Shown here: positions 1-8,164 of the stretch, one piece after another | Numbering within the stretch: position 1 is the stretch's first letter | How the letters are laid out: each line of letters begins with the position of its first letter | DNA from: Actinomycetota bacterium | GTDB taxonomy: Bacteria; Actinomycetota; Acidimicrobiia; Acidimicrobiales; MedAcidi-G1 | Direction: 5' to 3' | DNA length: 64,000 nt | Assembly (NCBI GenBank): GCA_014381745.1 | Contig: JACNLA010000025.1 | Span: 35,127 to 99,126, forward strand | Notes under the pieces: model-generated | Told to the model about the DNA's origin: nothing | What the model saw: the letters and a program-made list of their open reading frames with translations, nothing else | Databases searched by the model: none | Made by a program: the position numbers and the translations under genes

Positions 1-390
1 GCCGGCTCCGACGTGATCCGGGCCATCGCGGCCAACCATGTGGTCTGCCTTCCATGTGACCGCCACGTGGGCGGTGCCGGGGTAGAAGTGGAGTTCTTCG
101 GTGAGACCACGACACTTCCCGCTGGCCCGGCCACGCTCGCCCTGCGCACCGGAGCGGCGCTCATGCCGGTGGCGATCTTCGACAATGCAGGCGGCTGCCA
201 CGCCGTGGTCCGCCCACCCATACCGACCGAACGGACCGGAAAGCTCCGCCACGACGTGGAGAGGGTCACGAGGCTCCTGGCCATCGAGATCGAGGATCTC
301 ATCAGACGTGAACCCGAGCAGTGGCACCTGCTGCAGCCCAACTGGCCCTCGGACCGACCGGCCCGACCGGTCGCCGACACCGATGGTTAG
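1..390 (+). CDS. Lysophospholipid acyltransferase family protein, PIM-acyltransferase-like (3' part)
   Basis: This is the C-terminal part (about 129 residues) of an HtrB/MsbB-type acyltransferase; the start lies before the window, and the frame is open from base 1 to the TAG at 388-390. It shows the family block in which an acidic residue and glycine precede a VEFFG segment, followed by an LPAGPATLALRTGA stretch and a late PEQWHLLQPNW motif close to the C-terminus. In mycobacteria the equivalent gene next to pimA (PatA) puts an acyl chain on mannose of phosphatidylinositol mannosides at the inner face of the membrane. The same role is inferred here from position, since pimA follows 27 nt downstream. 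Substrate specificity cannot be read from this fragment. Confidence 0.75.
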   Translation, partial: AGSDVIRAIAANHVVCLPCDRHVGGAGVEVEFFGETTTLPAGPATLALRTGAALMPVAIFDNAGGCHAVVRPPIPTERTGKLRHDVERVTRLLAIEIEDLIRREPEQWHLLQPNWPSDRPARPVADTDG

Positions 391-417
391 CGTCACCGTC
401 ATGGGAGAAGACCCCCG

Positions 418-1506
418 ATGAGGATTGGCGTCATCTGCCCCTACAGCCTCACCCTGCCCGGCGGGGTGCAGGGTCAGGTGCTGGGCCTCGCCCGCAAACT
501 GCGCCTGGCCGGCCACCCCACCAGGGTGCTCGGCCCCTGCGACGGCCCGCCACCCGACTCAGGTGTCACGCCGCTCGGCAACAGCCTTCCGACCGCCGCC
601 AACGGTTCGATGGCACCAATCGCCCCCGATGTGCCGTGCGCCCTGCGCACCATCCGGGCACTCAACGACGAGAACTTCGACATCCTGCACCTGCATGAAC
701 CCCTGGCCCCAGGCCCGACCGTCACGGCGTTGTTCATGTCCGGCTCGGTTGTCAAGACACCGATGGTCGGCACCTTCCACGCCGCCGGTGGGAGCCTCGC
801 CTACAAGGTCCTGAACAGGCCGGTAACCAGGCTGCGTCAACGCATGGACCTGACCGTTGCCGTTTCAGAGGACGCCGCAGCCATGGCCGGCGACGCCCTC
901 GGCGGCGAGTACGAGGTGCTCTTCAACGGGGTCGAGGTTGACCGCTGCCAGGCAGCCCAACCATGGCCCACCACCGGCCCAACCGTCTTCTTCGTGGGTC
1001 GACACGAGCCCCGAAAGGGCCTCGACGTGCTCCTTGAGGCCATGAACCACCTGCCGGCGAACGTAAGGCTGTGGGTTGCCAGCGACGGCCCCGAAACCGA
1101 TCGCCTCAAGGCACTTACGGCAGGCGACCACCGCGTCGAGTGGCTCGGACGCATCAGCGAAGAGGAAAAGCTCTCCCGCATACGCGGCGCCGACGTGTTC
1201 TGCGCACCGTCCCTGCGCGGCGAGTCCTTCGGAATAGTCCTCCTCGAAGGCATGGCCTGTGGCACGCCGGTCGTCGCAAGCGACATCCCCGGCTATCACC
1301 GTGTGACACAGGGCGGAATAGACGCTCTGCTTGTTCCGCCCGGTGACGCCGCCGCCCTTGCCACCGCGATCTCCAAGGTCTTCGCCAACCCCGACATGGC
1401 CGCCGACCTCGTCGACAATGGTGCAGCCAGGGCCGACGAGTTCTCGATGCGGCGCCTGGCAGACCGCTACCTGGACATCTACCGCAGGGTGCTCGAAGGG
1501 GCCTGA
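418..1506 (+). CDS. pimA: Phosphatidylinositol alpha-mannosyltransferase, GT4 family
   Basis: A GT-B fold glycosyltransferase of 362 residues, likely transferring mannose from GDP-mannose to phosphatidyl-myo-inositol at the cytoplasmic membrane, the first committed step of PIM/lipomannan synthesis. The N-terminus RIGVICPYS..PGGVQ (residues 2-18) has the glycine-rich acceptor loop of PimA; HLHEP follows near residue 98. The C-terminal GT4 donor motif GESFGIVLLE carries the E-x7-E pair at E269 and E277. The start ATG has a purine-rich GGGAGAAG upstream. The upstream acyltransferase and this gene form the conserved mycobacterial PIM pair. A related GT4 such as PimB' or PimC is possible, but the N-terminal sequence and neighbour favour PimA. 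Confidence 0.85.
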   Translation: MRIGVICPYSLTLPGGVQGQVLGLARKLRLAGHPTRVLGPCDGPPPDSGVTPLGNSLPTAANGSMAPIAPDVPCALRTIRALNDENFDILHLHEPLAPGPTVTALFMSGSVVKTPMVGTFHAAGGSLAYKVLNRPVTRLRQRMDLTVAVSEDAAAMAGDALGGEYEVLFNGVEVDRCQAAQPWPTTGPTVFFVGRHEPRKGLDVLLEAMNHLPANVRLWVASDGPETDRLKALTAGDHRVEWLGRISEEEKLSRIRGADVFCAPSLRGESFGIVLLEGMACGTPVVASDIPGYHRVTQGGIDALLVPPGDAAALATAISKVFANPDMAADLVDNGAARADEFSMRRLADRYLDIYRRVLEGA

Positions 1507-1516
1507 GTAGGGCAAG

Positions 1517-1534
1517 ACCCCGCATTTGTGGGGT
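1517..1534 (+). terminator. Hairpin after pimA (U-less terminator candidate)
   Basis: A 7-bp stem ACCCCGC/GTGGGGT (one G-U pair) with loop ATTT sits 10 nt after the pimA stop and before the promoter of the next gene. There is no T-tract, so termination is inferred only from position and structure. Confidence 0.4.
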
Positions 1535-1561
1535 GTCGGCTGGAGAGTGACCCGGCGGGCT

Positions 1562-1567
1562 TATCAT
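1562..1567 (+). promoter_or_regulatory. -10 element TATCAT, leaderless
   Basis: TATCAT ends 9 nt before the ATG at 1577, with no Shine-Dalgarno sequence between them. It matches the recurrent TAnnnT spacing in this window and supports the start at 1577 rather than the upstream in-frame GTG at 1526. Confidence 0.5.
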
Positions 1568-1576
1568 GCGGGCTGC

Positions 1577-2308
1577 ATGAGGAGACCCCATCTCAAGACC
1601 CCCGCGGCCGTGACAGTACTGGTGCTGAAGCTGGCCGTGACGCTGATCCTGCTGGCCGTCGGCACGGCCCCTCTCGTCGCCGTGCCTGTTGGGATCGTCT
1701 CGGGCACCCTGGTCGTCTGGGTTGTGAGCCGCCGGGCAGCGGCGATGGTCCTTGCCTCAATAGGTGGAAGGCCTGCCCTCATCGGAGAGTTCCCGAGGCT
1801 CCACAACGTTGTTGAGGGCCTCTGCCACACCCACGGCATCGACATGCCCGACCTGATGGTCCTTGACTCAAAGTCGGGCAACGCAGCCGTGGTCGGAGAC
1901 CGCCGGTCCGCCACGATCGTCATCACCACCGGAGCCACCGACACGCTGTCCCTGGTCGAACTGGAGGCACTCATCGCCCAGGCCCTCGTTCGGTGCCGAG
2001 ACCCGCACCTCGCCGACGAGACCCTGGGTGCCGTCATAGCCCGGGTTCCGGGTGCTGGTTTCATCGCCGCCCGCTTCGGCGACACCGACCGCACCGTCCG
2101 GACCGACATGGCCGCTGCCGAGTTGACCCGTTACCCCAACGGAATGCAGTGGGCCCTCCATGCCCTGGCAGAAATGGGAACCGTCGTCGAGGGTTATCGC
2201 GCCGCCAACGCACACCTCTGGCTGCTGCAACCCGACGGAGCCGTCGAAACGGCCAGCGCCGTCCACCCGACCATCGAACTGCGTGTTGACGCCCTCGGAG
2301 AACTCTGA
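1577..2308 (+). CDS. M48/HtpX-like membrane protein with degenerate active site
   Basis: A 243-residue protein with two closely spaced hydrophobic segments (about residues 10-46) followed by a soluble domain. The block D-x-NAAVVGDRRSATIVITTG followed by L-x-x-VELEALIAQALVR aligns with the HtpX/Ste24 pattern in which a substrate strand precedes the zinc helix. At the HExxH position this protein reads Q135-A136-L-V-R139, so both histidines and the catalytic glutamate are missing. It is therefore probably not a zinc peptidase and may act as a scaffold or regulator at the membrane. The start ATG is supported by the -10 element 9 nt upstream. It lies between pimA and a lipoprotein gene 4 nt downstream. 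Fold assignment is from motif order only; function is unknown. Confidence 0.55.
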   Translation: MRRPHLKTPAAVTVLVLKLAVTLILLAVGTAPLVAVPVGIVSGTLVVWVVSRRAAAMVLASIGGRPALIGEFPRLHNVVEGLCHTHGIDMPDLMVLDSKSGNAAVVGDRRSATIVITTGATDTLSLVELEALIAQALVRCRDPHLADETLGAVIARVPGAGFIAARFGDTDRTVRTDMAAAELTRYPNGMQWALHALAEMGTVVEGYRAANAHLWLLQPDGAVETASAVHPTIELRVDALGEL

Positions 2309-2312
2309 TCCC

Positions 2313-3563
2313 ATGAAGATGCCCGTCCGGTTCCCGTTCATGGCAACGCTGCTGGCCGCTTCGATGCTGGCCGCCGCGTGTGGCAGCACCGAGCCCTCCC
2401 TGCCTTTGACGACGCTGCCTTTGGCTACCACTGCGGCCCCCTCCACCGCCGCACCCGACACCGCTGCGCCAGTGGCGACAGACGCTCCGGCCGGCGAGGA
2501 GCCGGCACCGACCGCCGCCCCCGAGACCGCTGCACCCGACACGGCGACTCCTGATACCCCGGCAGCGACGGACGCCGTTGCCCCTGACGTCCCGCCAACG
2601 ACCGATCCGCCGCCAGCCACCACACAGACCCTCGAGCCGTGGACCGGGGCACACCATCCTCTCACCGGCCTTCCAGCCGTCGAGGGTCTCAGCCGACTCC
2701 CTGCCCTTGCCGTCAAGATCGGCAACAACGACACCCGCTCCCTGCCGCAGGTGGGCCTCGAGGTGGCCGACATCGTCTACGAGGCCCACATCGAAAACGA
2801 CGTCACCCGTTTCCTCGGCATCTTCCAGAGCCGGGTCCCCGACAAGATCGGCCTGGTTCGCTCCGCTCGCTCAACCGACATCGACCTGATCGGCAACCTG
2901 AAGACCCCGTACTTCGCCTACTGGGGAAGCAACGACGGCGTCGGCGCCGAGGTCGCAGCGGCCGAGAGCGTCGGCACCCTCGTCGCCAGATCCACCTCCG
3001 GCGTAGGCCAGGAGAACTTCGTTCGCGACGATTCCCGTGGGGCGTCACCGTTCAACGGCTTCGTGAATGCTCAGGGCCTCATGGCAGCCGCGACCGGAAG
3101 CGCCCCCGACCCCGTGTTCCAGTACGGAGACCTGCCGGCCTCGGCCGTACCTGCGGCAGGCGCACGCTGGAGCATGCCCAACAGGCAGATCGACTACGTC
3201 TGGGACACGACATCGGGGCGCTGGCTCCGCTTCCAGGGTGGCGTTCCTCAGTACGACCAGAACGGCGTCCAGATGGCTGCCGACAACGTCTTGTTCCTCT
3301 ACGTCGACTACAAGACCTCGGCTGCCGACTTCGACTCACCCCAGGCCATCAGCACAGGCAGCGGCGACGGCTGGCTGCTGCGCAACGGCACGGTTACCGG
3401 GGTCGTGTGGGGCCGCCCGTTCGTGTCTAACGGCTGGCACCTCGCCGACGACGACACCGATGAGATCGTGGCGTTGACACCGGGAACCACCTGGGTCTCG
3501 CTGGCTAGGCTGGGCGAGGGCAAGGTCCTGGACCTGGCCGAAGCCGCCGCCCTCACCGGCTGA
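2313..3563 (+). CDS. DUF3048 (YerB-like) lipoprotein
   Basis: A 416-residue predicted lipoprotein. The signal peptide MKMPVRFPFMATLLAASML leads into a lipobox-like AAAC with the lipidation cysteine at C23. A long Ala/Thr/Pro-rich linker (about residues 24-105) follows, then a DUF3048 domain starting HHPLTGLP and including the strongly conserved segments PALAVKIGNN, QVGLEVADIVYE and GLVRSARSTD. The C-terminal part (LLRNGTVTGVVWGRPF and TPGTTWVSLA) resembles the second YerB domain. The protein should be anchored outside the membrane with a flexible tether. The start is the ATG 4 nt after the preceding stop, because the reading frame upstream overlaps the previous gene. Biochemical function of the family is not established. 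Confidence 0.8.
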   Translation: MKMPVRFPFMATLLAASMLAAACGSTEPSLPLTTLPLATTAAPSTAAPDTAAPVATDAPAGEEPAPTAAPETAAPDTATPDTPAATDAVAPDVPPTTDPPPATTQTLEPWTGAHHPLTGLPAVEGLSRLPALAVKIGNNDTRSLPQVGLEVADIVYEAHIENDVTRFLGIFQSRVPDKIGLVRSARSTDIDLIGNLKTPYFAYWGSNDGVGAEVAAAESVGTLVARSTSGVGQENFVRDDSRGASPFNGFVNAQGLMAAATGSAPDPVFQYGDLPASAVPAAGARWSMPNRQIDYVWDTTSGRWLRFQGGVPQYDQNGVQMAADNVLFLYVDYKTSAADFDSPQAISTGSGDGWLLRNGTVTGVVWGRPFVSNGWHLADDDTDEIVALTPGTTWVSLARLGEGKVLDLAEAAALTG

Positions 3564-3631
3564 GCCACCGAACCCAACCGGGTGCATCAAATCGGGGTCG
3601 TCCGGCAGGGGAGAGCGCGCAAAGGCCCTCC

Positions 3632-3637
3632 TAGACT
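3632..3637 (+). promoter_or_regulatory. -10 element TAGACT, leaderless pdxS
   Basis: TAGACT ends 6 nt before the pdxS ATG (3644); no ribosome-binding site is present. Transcription probably starts at or next to the start codon. Confidence 0.55.
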
Positions 3638-3643
3638 GCGCCC

Positions 3644-4534
3644 ATGAGCGACATAACCCGATCAACGGGAACACAACTGGTCAAGCGGGGCCTCGCAGAA
3701 ATGCTCAAGGGCGGCGTCGTCATGGACGTGGTCAACCCTGAGCAGGCCCGCATAGCCGAGGACGCCGGCGCGGTGGCCGTCATGGCCCTCGAACGCGTCC
3801 CCTCAGACATCCGACGCGACGGCGGCGTGGCCCGCATGTCCGACCCCGAGATGATCGAGGGCATCAAGGCCGAGGTAACCATCCCCGTCATGGCCAAGGT
3901 GCGCATCGGCCACTTTGCCGAAGCCCAGATCATCCAGGCCCTCGGTGTCGACTACATCGACGAGAGCGAGGTCCTCACGCCGGCCGACGAGGCCCACCAC
4001 ATCGACAAGTGGGCCTTCGACATTCCGTTCGTGTGTGGCGCCACCAACCTTGGCGAGGCTCTGCGCCGCATTTCCGAGGGTGCCTGCCTGATCCGCTCCA
4101 AGGGAGAGGCCGGCACAGGCAACATCGTCGAGGCCGTGCGCCACCTGCGTTCCATCATGGGAGACATCGGGCGCATCACCAAGGCCGACTCGGCCGAGCT
4201 GTTCGACTGGGCCAAGAGGCTCCAGTCGCCGCTCTCGCTGGTCCAGGAGATCGCCGAGACCGGCGAGCTGCCTGTTCCAATGTTCTGCGCCGGCGGCATC
4301 GCCACGCCGGCCGATGCCTCTCTGGTCATGCAGCTTGGCGCCCAGTCCGTGTTCGTGGGTTCCGGCATCTTCAAGAGCGACGACCCGGCGCCACGTGCCA
4401 GGGCCATCGTCGAGGCCACCACCAACTACACCGACCCCGTCATCTTGGGCAAGGTCAGCAGGGGCCTCGGCGCCGCCATGCCGGGTCTCGAGATCGACTC
4501 TCTGGAGACCCGCCTGGCCGACCGGGGCTGGTAG
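3644..4534 (+). CDS. pdxS: Pyridoxal 5'-phosphate synthase, lyase subunit PdxS
   Basis: A 296-residue TIM-barrel enzyme that condenses ribose 5-phosphate, glyceraldehyde 3-phosphate and ammonia to pyridoxal 5'-phosphate in the DXP-independent pathway. The catalytic lysines are visible at K85 (in [10 protein letters not shown]) and K153 (in [10 protein letters not shown]), with D28 in VVMDVV. Length and sequence are typical. Ammonia is supplied by PdxT, encoded 10 nt downstream, and the two assemble into a 12+12 complex in known homologs. The gene starts a transcription unit with a leaderless promoter. Confidence 0.97.
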   Translation: MSDITRSTGTQLVKRGLAEMLKGGVVMDVVNPEQARIAEDAGAVAVMALERVPSDIRRDGGVARMSDPEMIEGIKAEVTIPVMAKVRIGHFAEAQIIQALGVDYIDESEVLTPADEAHHIDKWAFDIPFVCGATNLGEALRRISEGACLIRSKGEAGTGNIVEAVRHLRSIMGDIGRITKADSAELFDWAKRLQSPLSLVQEIAETGELPVPMFCAGGIATPADASLVMQLGAQSVFVGSGIFKSDDPAPRARAIVEATTNYTDPVILGKVSRGLGAAMPGLEIDSLETRLADRGW

Positions 4535-4544
4535 CAGCCACCCC

Positions 4545-5126
4545 ATGAAGGTCGGTGTCCTGGCCCTCCAGGGGGCGTTCGCCCGACACGCTGCCGTGCT
4601 GGCCGACGTCGGCGTGACACCCATCGAGGTCAAGACCCCCGAGCACCTTTCCGGCGTCGATGCCCTTGTCATGCCGGGTGGAGAGTCCACCACCATGTCG
4701 ATGCTGCTCGACATCACCGAAATGCGCCATCCGCTGGCCGAGCGCCTTGCCGGCGGCCTCCCCGTGTTCGGTACCTGTGCCGGAATGATCCTGCTGGCAT
4801 CCTCAGTGGCCGACGGTCGCAGTGACCAGGAGTCCCTCGCAGCCATCGACATAGACGTGCGACGAAACGGTTATGGCCGCCAGATCGACTCATTTGAGGC
4901 CGACGTGAACGTCGGGGGAGAGGGCATCTGCGACTGGGACCTACCGTTCCACGGCGTGTTCATCCGGGCGCCGGTGGTGGAGCGGGTCGGCGACGGCGTC
5001 GATGTGCTGGCCAGCGTCGACGGCCAGCCGGTGCTCTGCCGCCAGGGACAGGTGATGGTGGCATCCTTCCACCCTGAGCTGACCGATGACCGCCGACTCC
5101 ACGAGCTCTTCGTGGAAGCCGCCTGA
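4545..5126 (+). CDS. pdxT: Pyridoxal 5'-phosphate synthase, glutaminase subunit PdxT
   Basis: A 193-residue class I glutamine amidotransferase that hydrolyses glutamine and channels ammonia to PdxS. The nucleophile C78 lies in FGTCAGM, the triad partners H176 and E178 lie in FHPELTDD, and the PdxT signature MPGGES is at residues 43-48. The ATG at 4545 was chosen because the protein then begins MKVGVLALQGAF, the standard family N-terminus, and follows the pdxS stop by 10 nt. It is presumably co-transcribed with pdxS. Confidence 0.96.
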   Translation: MKVGVLALQGAFARHAAVLADVGVTPIEVKTPEHLSGVDALVMPGGESTTMSMLLDITEMRHPLAERLAGGLPVFGTCAGMILLASSVADGRSDQESLAAIDIDVRRNGYGRQIDSFEADVNVGGEGICDWDLPFHGVFIRAPVVERVGDGVDVLASVDGQPVLCRQGQVMVASFHPELTDDRRLHELFVEAA

Positions 5127-5150
5127 GAGACCGCAGGAACAGGAGAACAC

Positions 5151-5903
5151 ATGTCTGGTCATTCCAAGTGGGCGACCATCAAGCACAAGAAGGGTGCCGC
5201 CGACCAGAAGCGCGCCAAGCTGTTCGCCAAGCTCATCAAGCAGGTCGAGGTGGCCGCACGCCAGGGCGGCGGCGACCCGGACGCCAACGCCACCCTGCGA
5301 ACCATGTTCCAAAAGGCCCGCGACTCCTCGGTGCCGCTCGACACGATCGAGAGGGCCGTCAAGAGGGGCACCGGCGAACTTGAGGGCGTCAACTACGAGT
5401 CCATCACCTACGAGGGCTATGCCCCCCACGGGGTTGCCCTCTACGTGGAGACCCTCACCGACAACCGCAACCGCACCGGCTCCGAGGTGAGGTCTCTGCT
5501 CACCAAGAACGGCGGTTCCCTCGCCGAACCCGGATCGGTGGCCTGGCAGTTCGACCGCAAGGGCGTGGTGCTGCTTGCCGGCCGCGTCGACGAGGACGAG
5601 ATCATGATGGCTGCCCTCGACGCCGGAGCCGAGGACCTCACCGACGACGGCGGCACCTGGCGCCTGACCTGTGAGCCAACAGACCTGCCCACGGTCCGCG
5701 CCGCCCTGGAATCGGCAGACGTGCCGTTCGAGTCGGCCGACGTCACCATGGTTCCCACGTCCACGGTCGCCGTTGACACAGCCGAGGCGGCAAAGGCCGT
5801 GTTGCGCCTGCTCGACATCCTCGATGACAACGACGACGTCCAGGACGTGTACGCCAACTTCGACATCCCACCCGAGGTCTTCGACTCCCTCGACCTGGAC
5901 TGA
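5151..5903 (+). CDS. YebC/PmpR-family protein (TACO1-type)
   Basis: A 250-residue member of the YebC family, with the family hallmark N-terminus MSGHSKWATIKHKKGA and the later GSVAWQFDRKG segment. Family members act as DNA-binding transcription regulators (PmpR) or help ribosomes through difficult proline stretches; which applies here cannot be decided from sequence. An AGGAG at 5141-5145 with 5-nt spacing sets the start. The yebC-ruvCAB order is widely conserved. Confidence 0.93.
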   Translation: MSGHSKWATIKHKKGAADQKRAKLFAKLIKQVEVAARQGGGDPDANATLRTMFQKARDSSVPLDTIERAVKRGTGELEGVNYESITYEGYAPHGVALYVETLTDNRNRTGSEVRSLLTKNGGSLAEPGSVAWQFDRKGVVLLAGRVDEDEIMMAALDAGAEDLTDDGGTWRLTCEPTDLPTVRAALESADVPFESADVTMVPTSTVAVDTAEAAKAVLRLLDILDDNDDVQDVYANFDIPPEVFDSLDLD

Positions 5904-5908
5904 TCCAG

Positions 5909-5939
5909 CCGTCCCGGAAGGGTGACGCGGCCCGGGCGG
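5909..5939 (+). terminator. Hairpin between yebC and ruvC
   Basis: CCG-(T)-CCCGG pairs with CCGGG-CGG (8 bp with a bulged T) around a 14-nt loop, directly after yebC and before the ruvC -10 element. There is no T-tract, so termination is inferred. Confidence 0.3.
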
Positions 5940-5949
5940 GAGCAACCGC

Positions 5950-5955
5950 TAGAGT
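5950..5955 (+). promoter_or_regulatory. -10 element TAGAGT, leaderless ruvC
   Basis: TAGAGT ends 7 nt before the ruvC ATG at 5963, with no Shine-Dalgarno sequence. Confidence 0.55.
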
Positions 5956-5962
5956 CGTACAT

Positions 5963-6484
5963 ATGTTCGTTCTGGGAATAGATCCCGGCCTCTCACGCTG
6001 CGGCTACGGCCTTGTCCGCCGCGACGGAAGGCGCCTCCGCGCCGAGGCAGCAGGGGTCATCCGTACCGACCCGGCCACGCCGCTGCCGCTCCGCCTCGCC
6101 GAACTACAGACCGAGATCCGTGCCCTCATTGTCGAGTACCGTCCCGATCAGGTGGCAATTGAGCGCGTTCTCTTCCAGGTGAACGTGCGCACAGCCATGC
6201 AGACCGGTCAGGCCTCCGGTGTGGCCATGGCCGAGGCCGCAGCAGCCGGCTGTGACGTAACCCTCTACTCGCCCAACGAGGTCAAGTCGGCTGTTGCCGG
6301 CTGGGGAGGCGCCGACAAGGGCCAGATGGCCCAGATGGTCGAGACCCTGCTCGGCATCGACGTGCCGCTGCGGCCGGTCGACGCCGCCGATGCCGTTGCC
6401 GTGGCCCTCTGCCACCTGGCCATGATGCCCGGCTCAACCGTCTCCAGCGCCAACAAGTCCAGCGAAGGGGCGGTGACACGATGA
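5963..6484 (+). CDS. ruvC: Holliday junction resolvase RuvC
   Basis: A 173-residue RNase H-fold endonuclease that cuts Holliday junctions in the RuvABC resolvasome. The four acidic metal ligands are all visible: D7 in LGIDPG, E67 in AIERVLF, and D140 and D143 in RPVDAADAVAVALCH. Length is typical. It has its own leaderless promoter and overlaps ruvA by 4 nt (ATGA), indicating translational coupling. Confidence 0.97.
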   Translation: MFVLGIDPGLSRCGYGLVRRDGRRLRAEAAGVIRTDPATPLPLRLAELQTEIRALIVEYRPDQVAIERVLFQVNVRTAMQTGQASGVAMAEAAAAGCDVTLYSPNEVKSAVAGWGGADKGQMAQMVETLLGIDVPLRPVDAADAVAVALCHLAMMPGSTVSSANKSSEGAVTR

Positions 6485-7083
6485 TCGGTTCCCTGCGCGG
6501 CCAGCTGCTCGAGCGCTACGAGGTTGGAGGCCGCGGTGAGGTCCTTGTCGAGGTGTCCGGCATCGGCTACCGGGTCATCGTCACCCCCACCACGGCCGTC
6601 CGCATGGGCGAGGCCGGCTCCGAGGTCTTCCTCCACGTCCACCACCACATCCGCGAGGCCGACCAGACCCTCTACGGCTTCCTGGAGCGATCCGAGCGCA
6701 CCTGCTTCGAGGCCCTCCTCTCAGCCCACGGTGTGGGGCCGTCCCTCGCACTGGCGGTTCTGGGTGTTCACGGTCCGACCGAGCTGGCAGGTGTCCTGGC
6801 CGACGACGACGTGGCAGCACTCTGCCTGGTGCCGGGCGTAGGCAAGAAGACCGCCACCCGGCTACTCGTTGAGCTGAAGGCCTCCCTGGACCTGCCGATA
6901 GATACCGTCCCGGCCGACCCCGCCGACGCCTCCGCACCCCGGTCGGCACTGGTCGAGGTGCAAGAGGCCCTCGGTGGCCTCGGCTACACCCCCGACGAGG
7001 TCCGGTCCGTGCTGAGCGACCTGGGCGGCGACGACCCCGGAGTGCTGCTCCGCGAGGCCCTGCAACGGCTGGCAAGGGCCTAG
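6481..7083 (+). CDS. ruvA: Holliday junction branch migration protein RuvA
   Basis: A 200-residue protein that binds four-way junctions as a tetramer and loads the RuvB motor. The N-terminal OB-fold begins MIGSLRGQLLE, the helix-hairpin-helix region includes GVGPSLALAVLG and LVPGVGKKTATRLLVELK, and a linker leads to the C-terminal RuvB-contact domain (about residues 150-200, ALGGLGYTPDEV). It overlaps ruvC by 4 nt and is followed by ruvB after 12 nt. Confidence 0.96.
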   Translation: MIGSLRGQLLERYEVGGRGEVLVEVSGIGYRVIVTPTTAVRMGEAGSEVFLHVHHHIREADQTLYGFLERSERTCFEALLSAHGVGPSLALAVLGVHGPTELAGVLADDDVAALCLVPGVGKKTATRLLVELKASLDLPIDTVPADPADASAPRSALVEVQEALGGLGYTPDEVRSVLSDLGGDDPGVLLREALQRLARA

Positions 7084-7095
7084 GCGGCAGCAACC

Positions 7096-8121
7096 ATGCG
7101 CGAAGAGCTCCTCTCACCGGACCTGGACCCCGTCGACATCGAGGTCGAGGTCGGCCTACGCCCACGCAGCCTCGACGACTTCGTCGGCCAACCCGAGCTG
7201 AAGGGGCACCTGCGGGTCATGTTGGCAGCGGCCCGCGAACGCGCTGAAGCAGCCGACCACTTTCTCTTTGCCGGTCCACCTGGCCTCGGCAAGACCACCC
7301 TCGCCCACATCGTCGCCGCCGAGATGGGGGCCGAGCTCCACATCACATCCGGGCCGGCACTTGAACGGGCAGGTGACCTTGCCGCCATCCTCACCAAGCT
7401 CGAGCCCGGCGACGTTCTCTTCATCGACGAGATCCACCGGCTGGCCCGTGCCGTAGAGGAGATCCTCTACCCGGCCATGGAGGACTACGAGCTCGACATT
7501 GTCCTCGGCAAGGGTCCGGCAGCACGCTCCATTCGCCTTGAGTTGCCCAGGTTCACCCTTGTTGGTGCCACCACCCGCACCGGCCTCATAACCGGCCCGT
7601 TGCGCGACAGGTTCGGCCTGACCGCCCGCCTTGACTACTACGAGGTCGACGACCTGCAGTCCATCGTCACCAGGGCCGCCGGGATCCTCGACGTCGACCT
7701 TGACGACGAGGGCGCCGGCGAGATCGCCCGCCGCTCCCGTGGTACCCCCCGTATCGGCAACCGCCTGCTCCGGCAGGTACGCGACTTCGCACAGGTAGAG
7801 CGTGGCGGACGCACCATCGACGGCGACGTCGCCCGCGACGGCCTCTCGTTCTTCGCGGTCGACGACCTGGGCCTTGACCGCCCCTCACGGGCCATCCTGT
7901 CGGCGCTGTGCGAGCGCTTCGACGGCGGGCCTGTCGGGCTCAAGACGCTGGCCATCTGCGTGAGCGAACCCGATGACACCGTCGAAGACGTATACGAGCC
8001 GTTCCTCATCCAACAGGGCCTCCTGTTGCGCACCCCCAAGGGCCGGGTGGCAACCCCGGCTGCATACACCCACCTGGGCCTCACCACCCCGACCCGTCCC
8101 GGGTCCCTCTTCAAGGAGTAG
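7096..8121 (+). CDS. ruvB: Holliday junction branch migration helicase RuvB
   Basis: A 341-residue AAA+ ATPase that drives branch migration at RuvA-bound junctions. The Walker A motif GPPGLGKT is at residues 60-67, Walker B FIDEIHR is at about 109-115, and sensor/arginine-finger segments [18 protein letters not shown] and [12 protein letters not shown] follow. The C-terminal winged-helix domain is present and length is typical. It is the third gene of the ruvCAB operon. Confidence 0.97.
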   Translation: MREELLSPDLDPVDIEVEVGLRPRSLDDFVGQPELKGHLRVMLAAARERAEAADHFLFAGPPGLGKTTLAHIVAAEMGAELHITSGPALERAGDLAAILTKLEPGDVLFIDEIHRLARAVEEILYPAMEDYELDIVLGKGPAARSIRLELPRFTLVGATTRTGLITGPLRDRFGLTARLDYYEVDDLQSIVTRAAGILDVDLDDEGAGEIARRSRGTPRIGNRLLRQVRDFAQVERGGRTIDGDVARDGLSFFAVDDLGLDRPSRAILSALCERFDGGPVGLKTLAICVSEPDDTVEDVYEPFLIQQGLLLRTPKGRVATPAAYTHLGLTTPTRPGSLFKE

Positions 8122-8130
8122 GGCACCGCC

Positions 8131-8146
8131 GGGGCCGGACGGCCCC
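8131..8146 (+). terminator. GC-rich hairpin after ruvB
   Basis: A perfect 6-bp stem GGGGCC/GGCCCC with loop GGAC lies 9 nt after ruvB and 4 nt before the queA -10 element. No T-tract follows. It may be a U-less terminator separating the ruv and queA units. Confidence 0.4.
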
Positions 8147-8149
8147 ACC

Positions 8150-8155
8150 TAGGCT
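8150..8155 (+). promoter_or_regulatory. -10 element TAGGCT, queA
   Basis: TAGGCT ends 9 nt before the queA ATG (8165), with no ribosome-binding site. Confidence 0.45.
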
Positions 8156-8164
8156 GGCCCGCCC

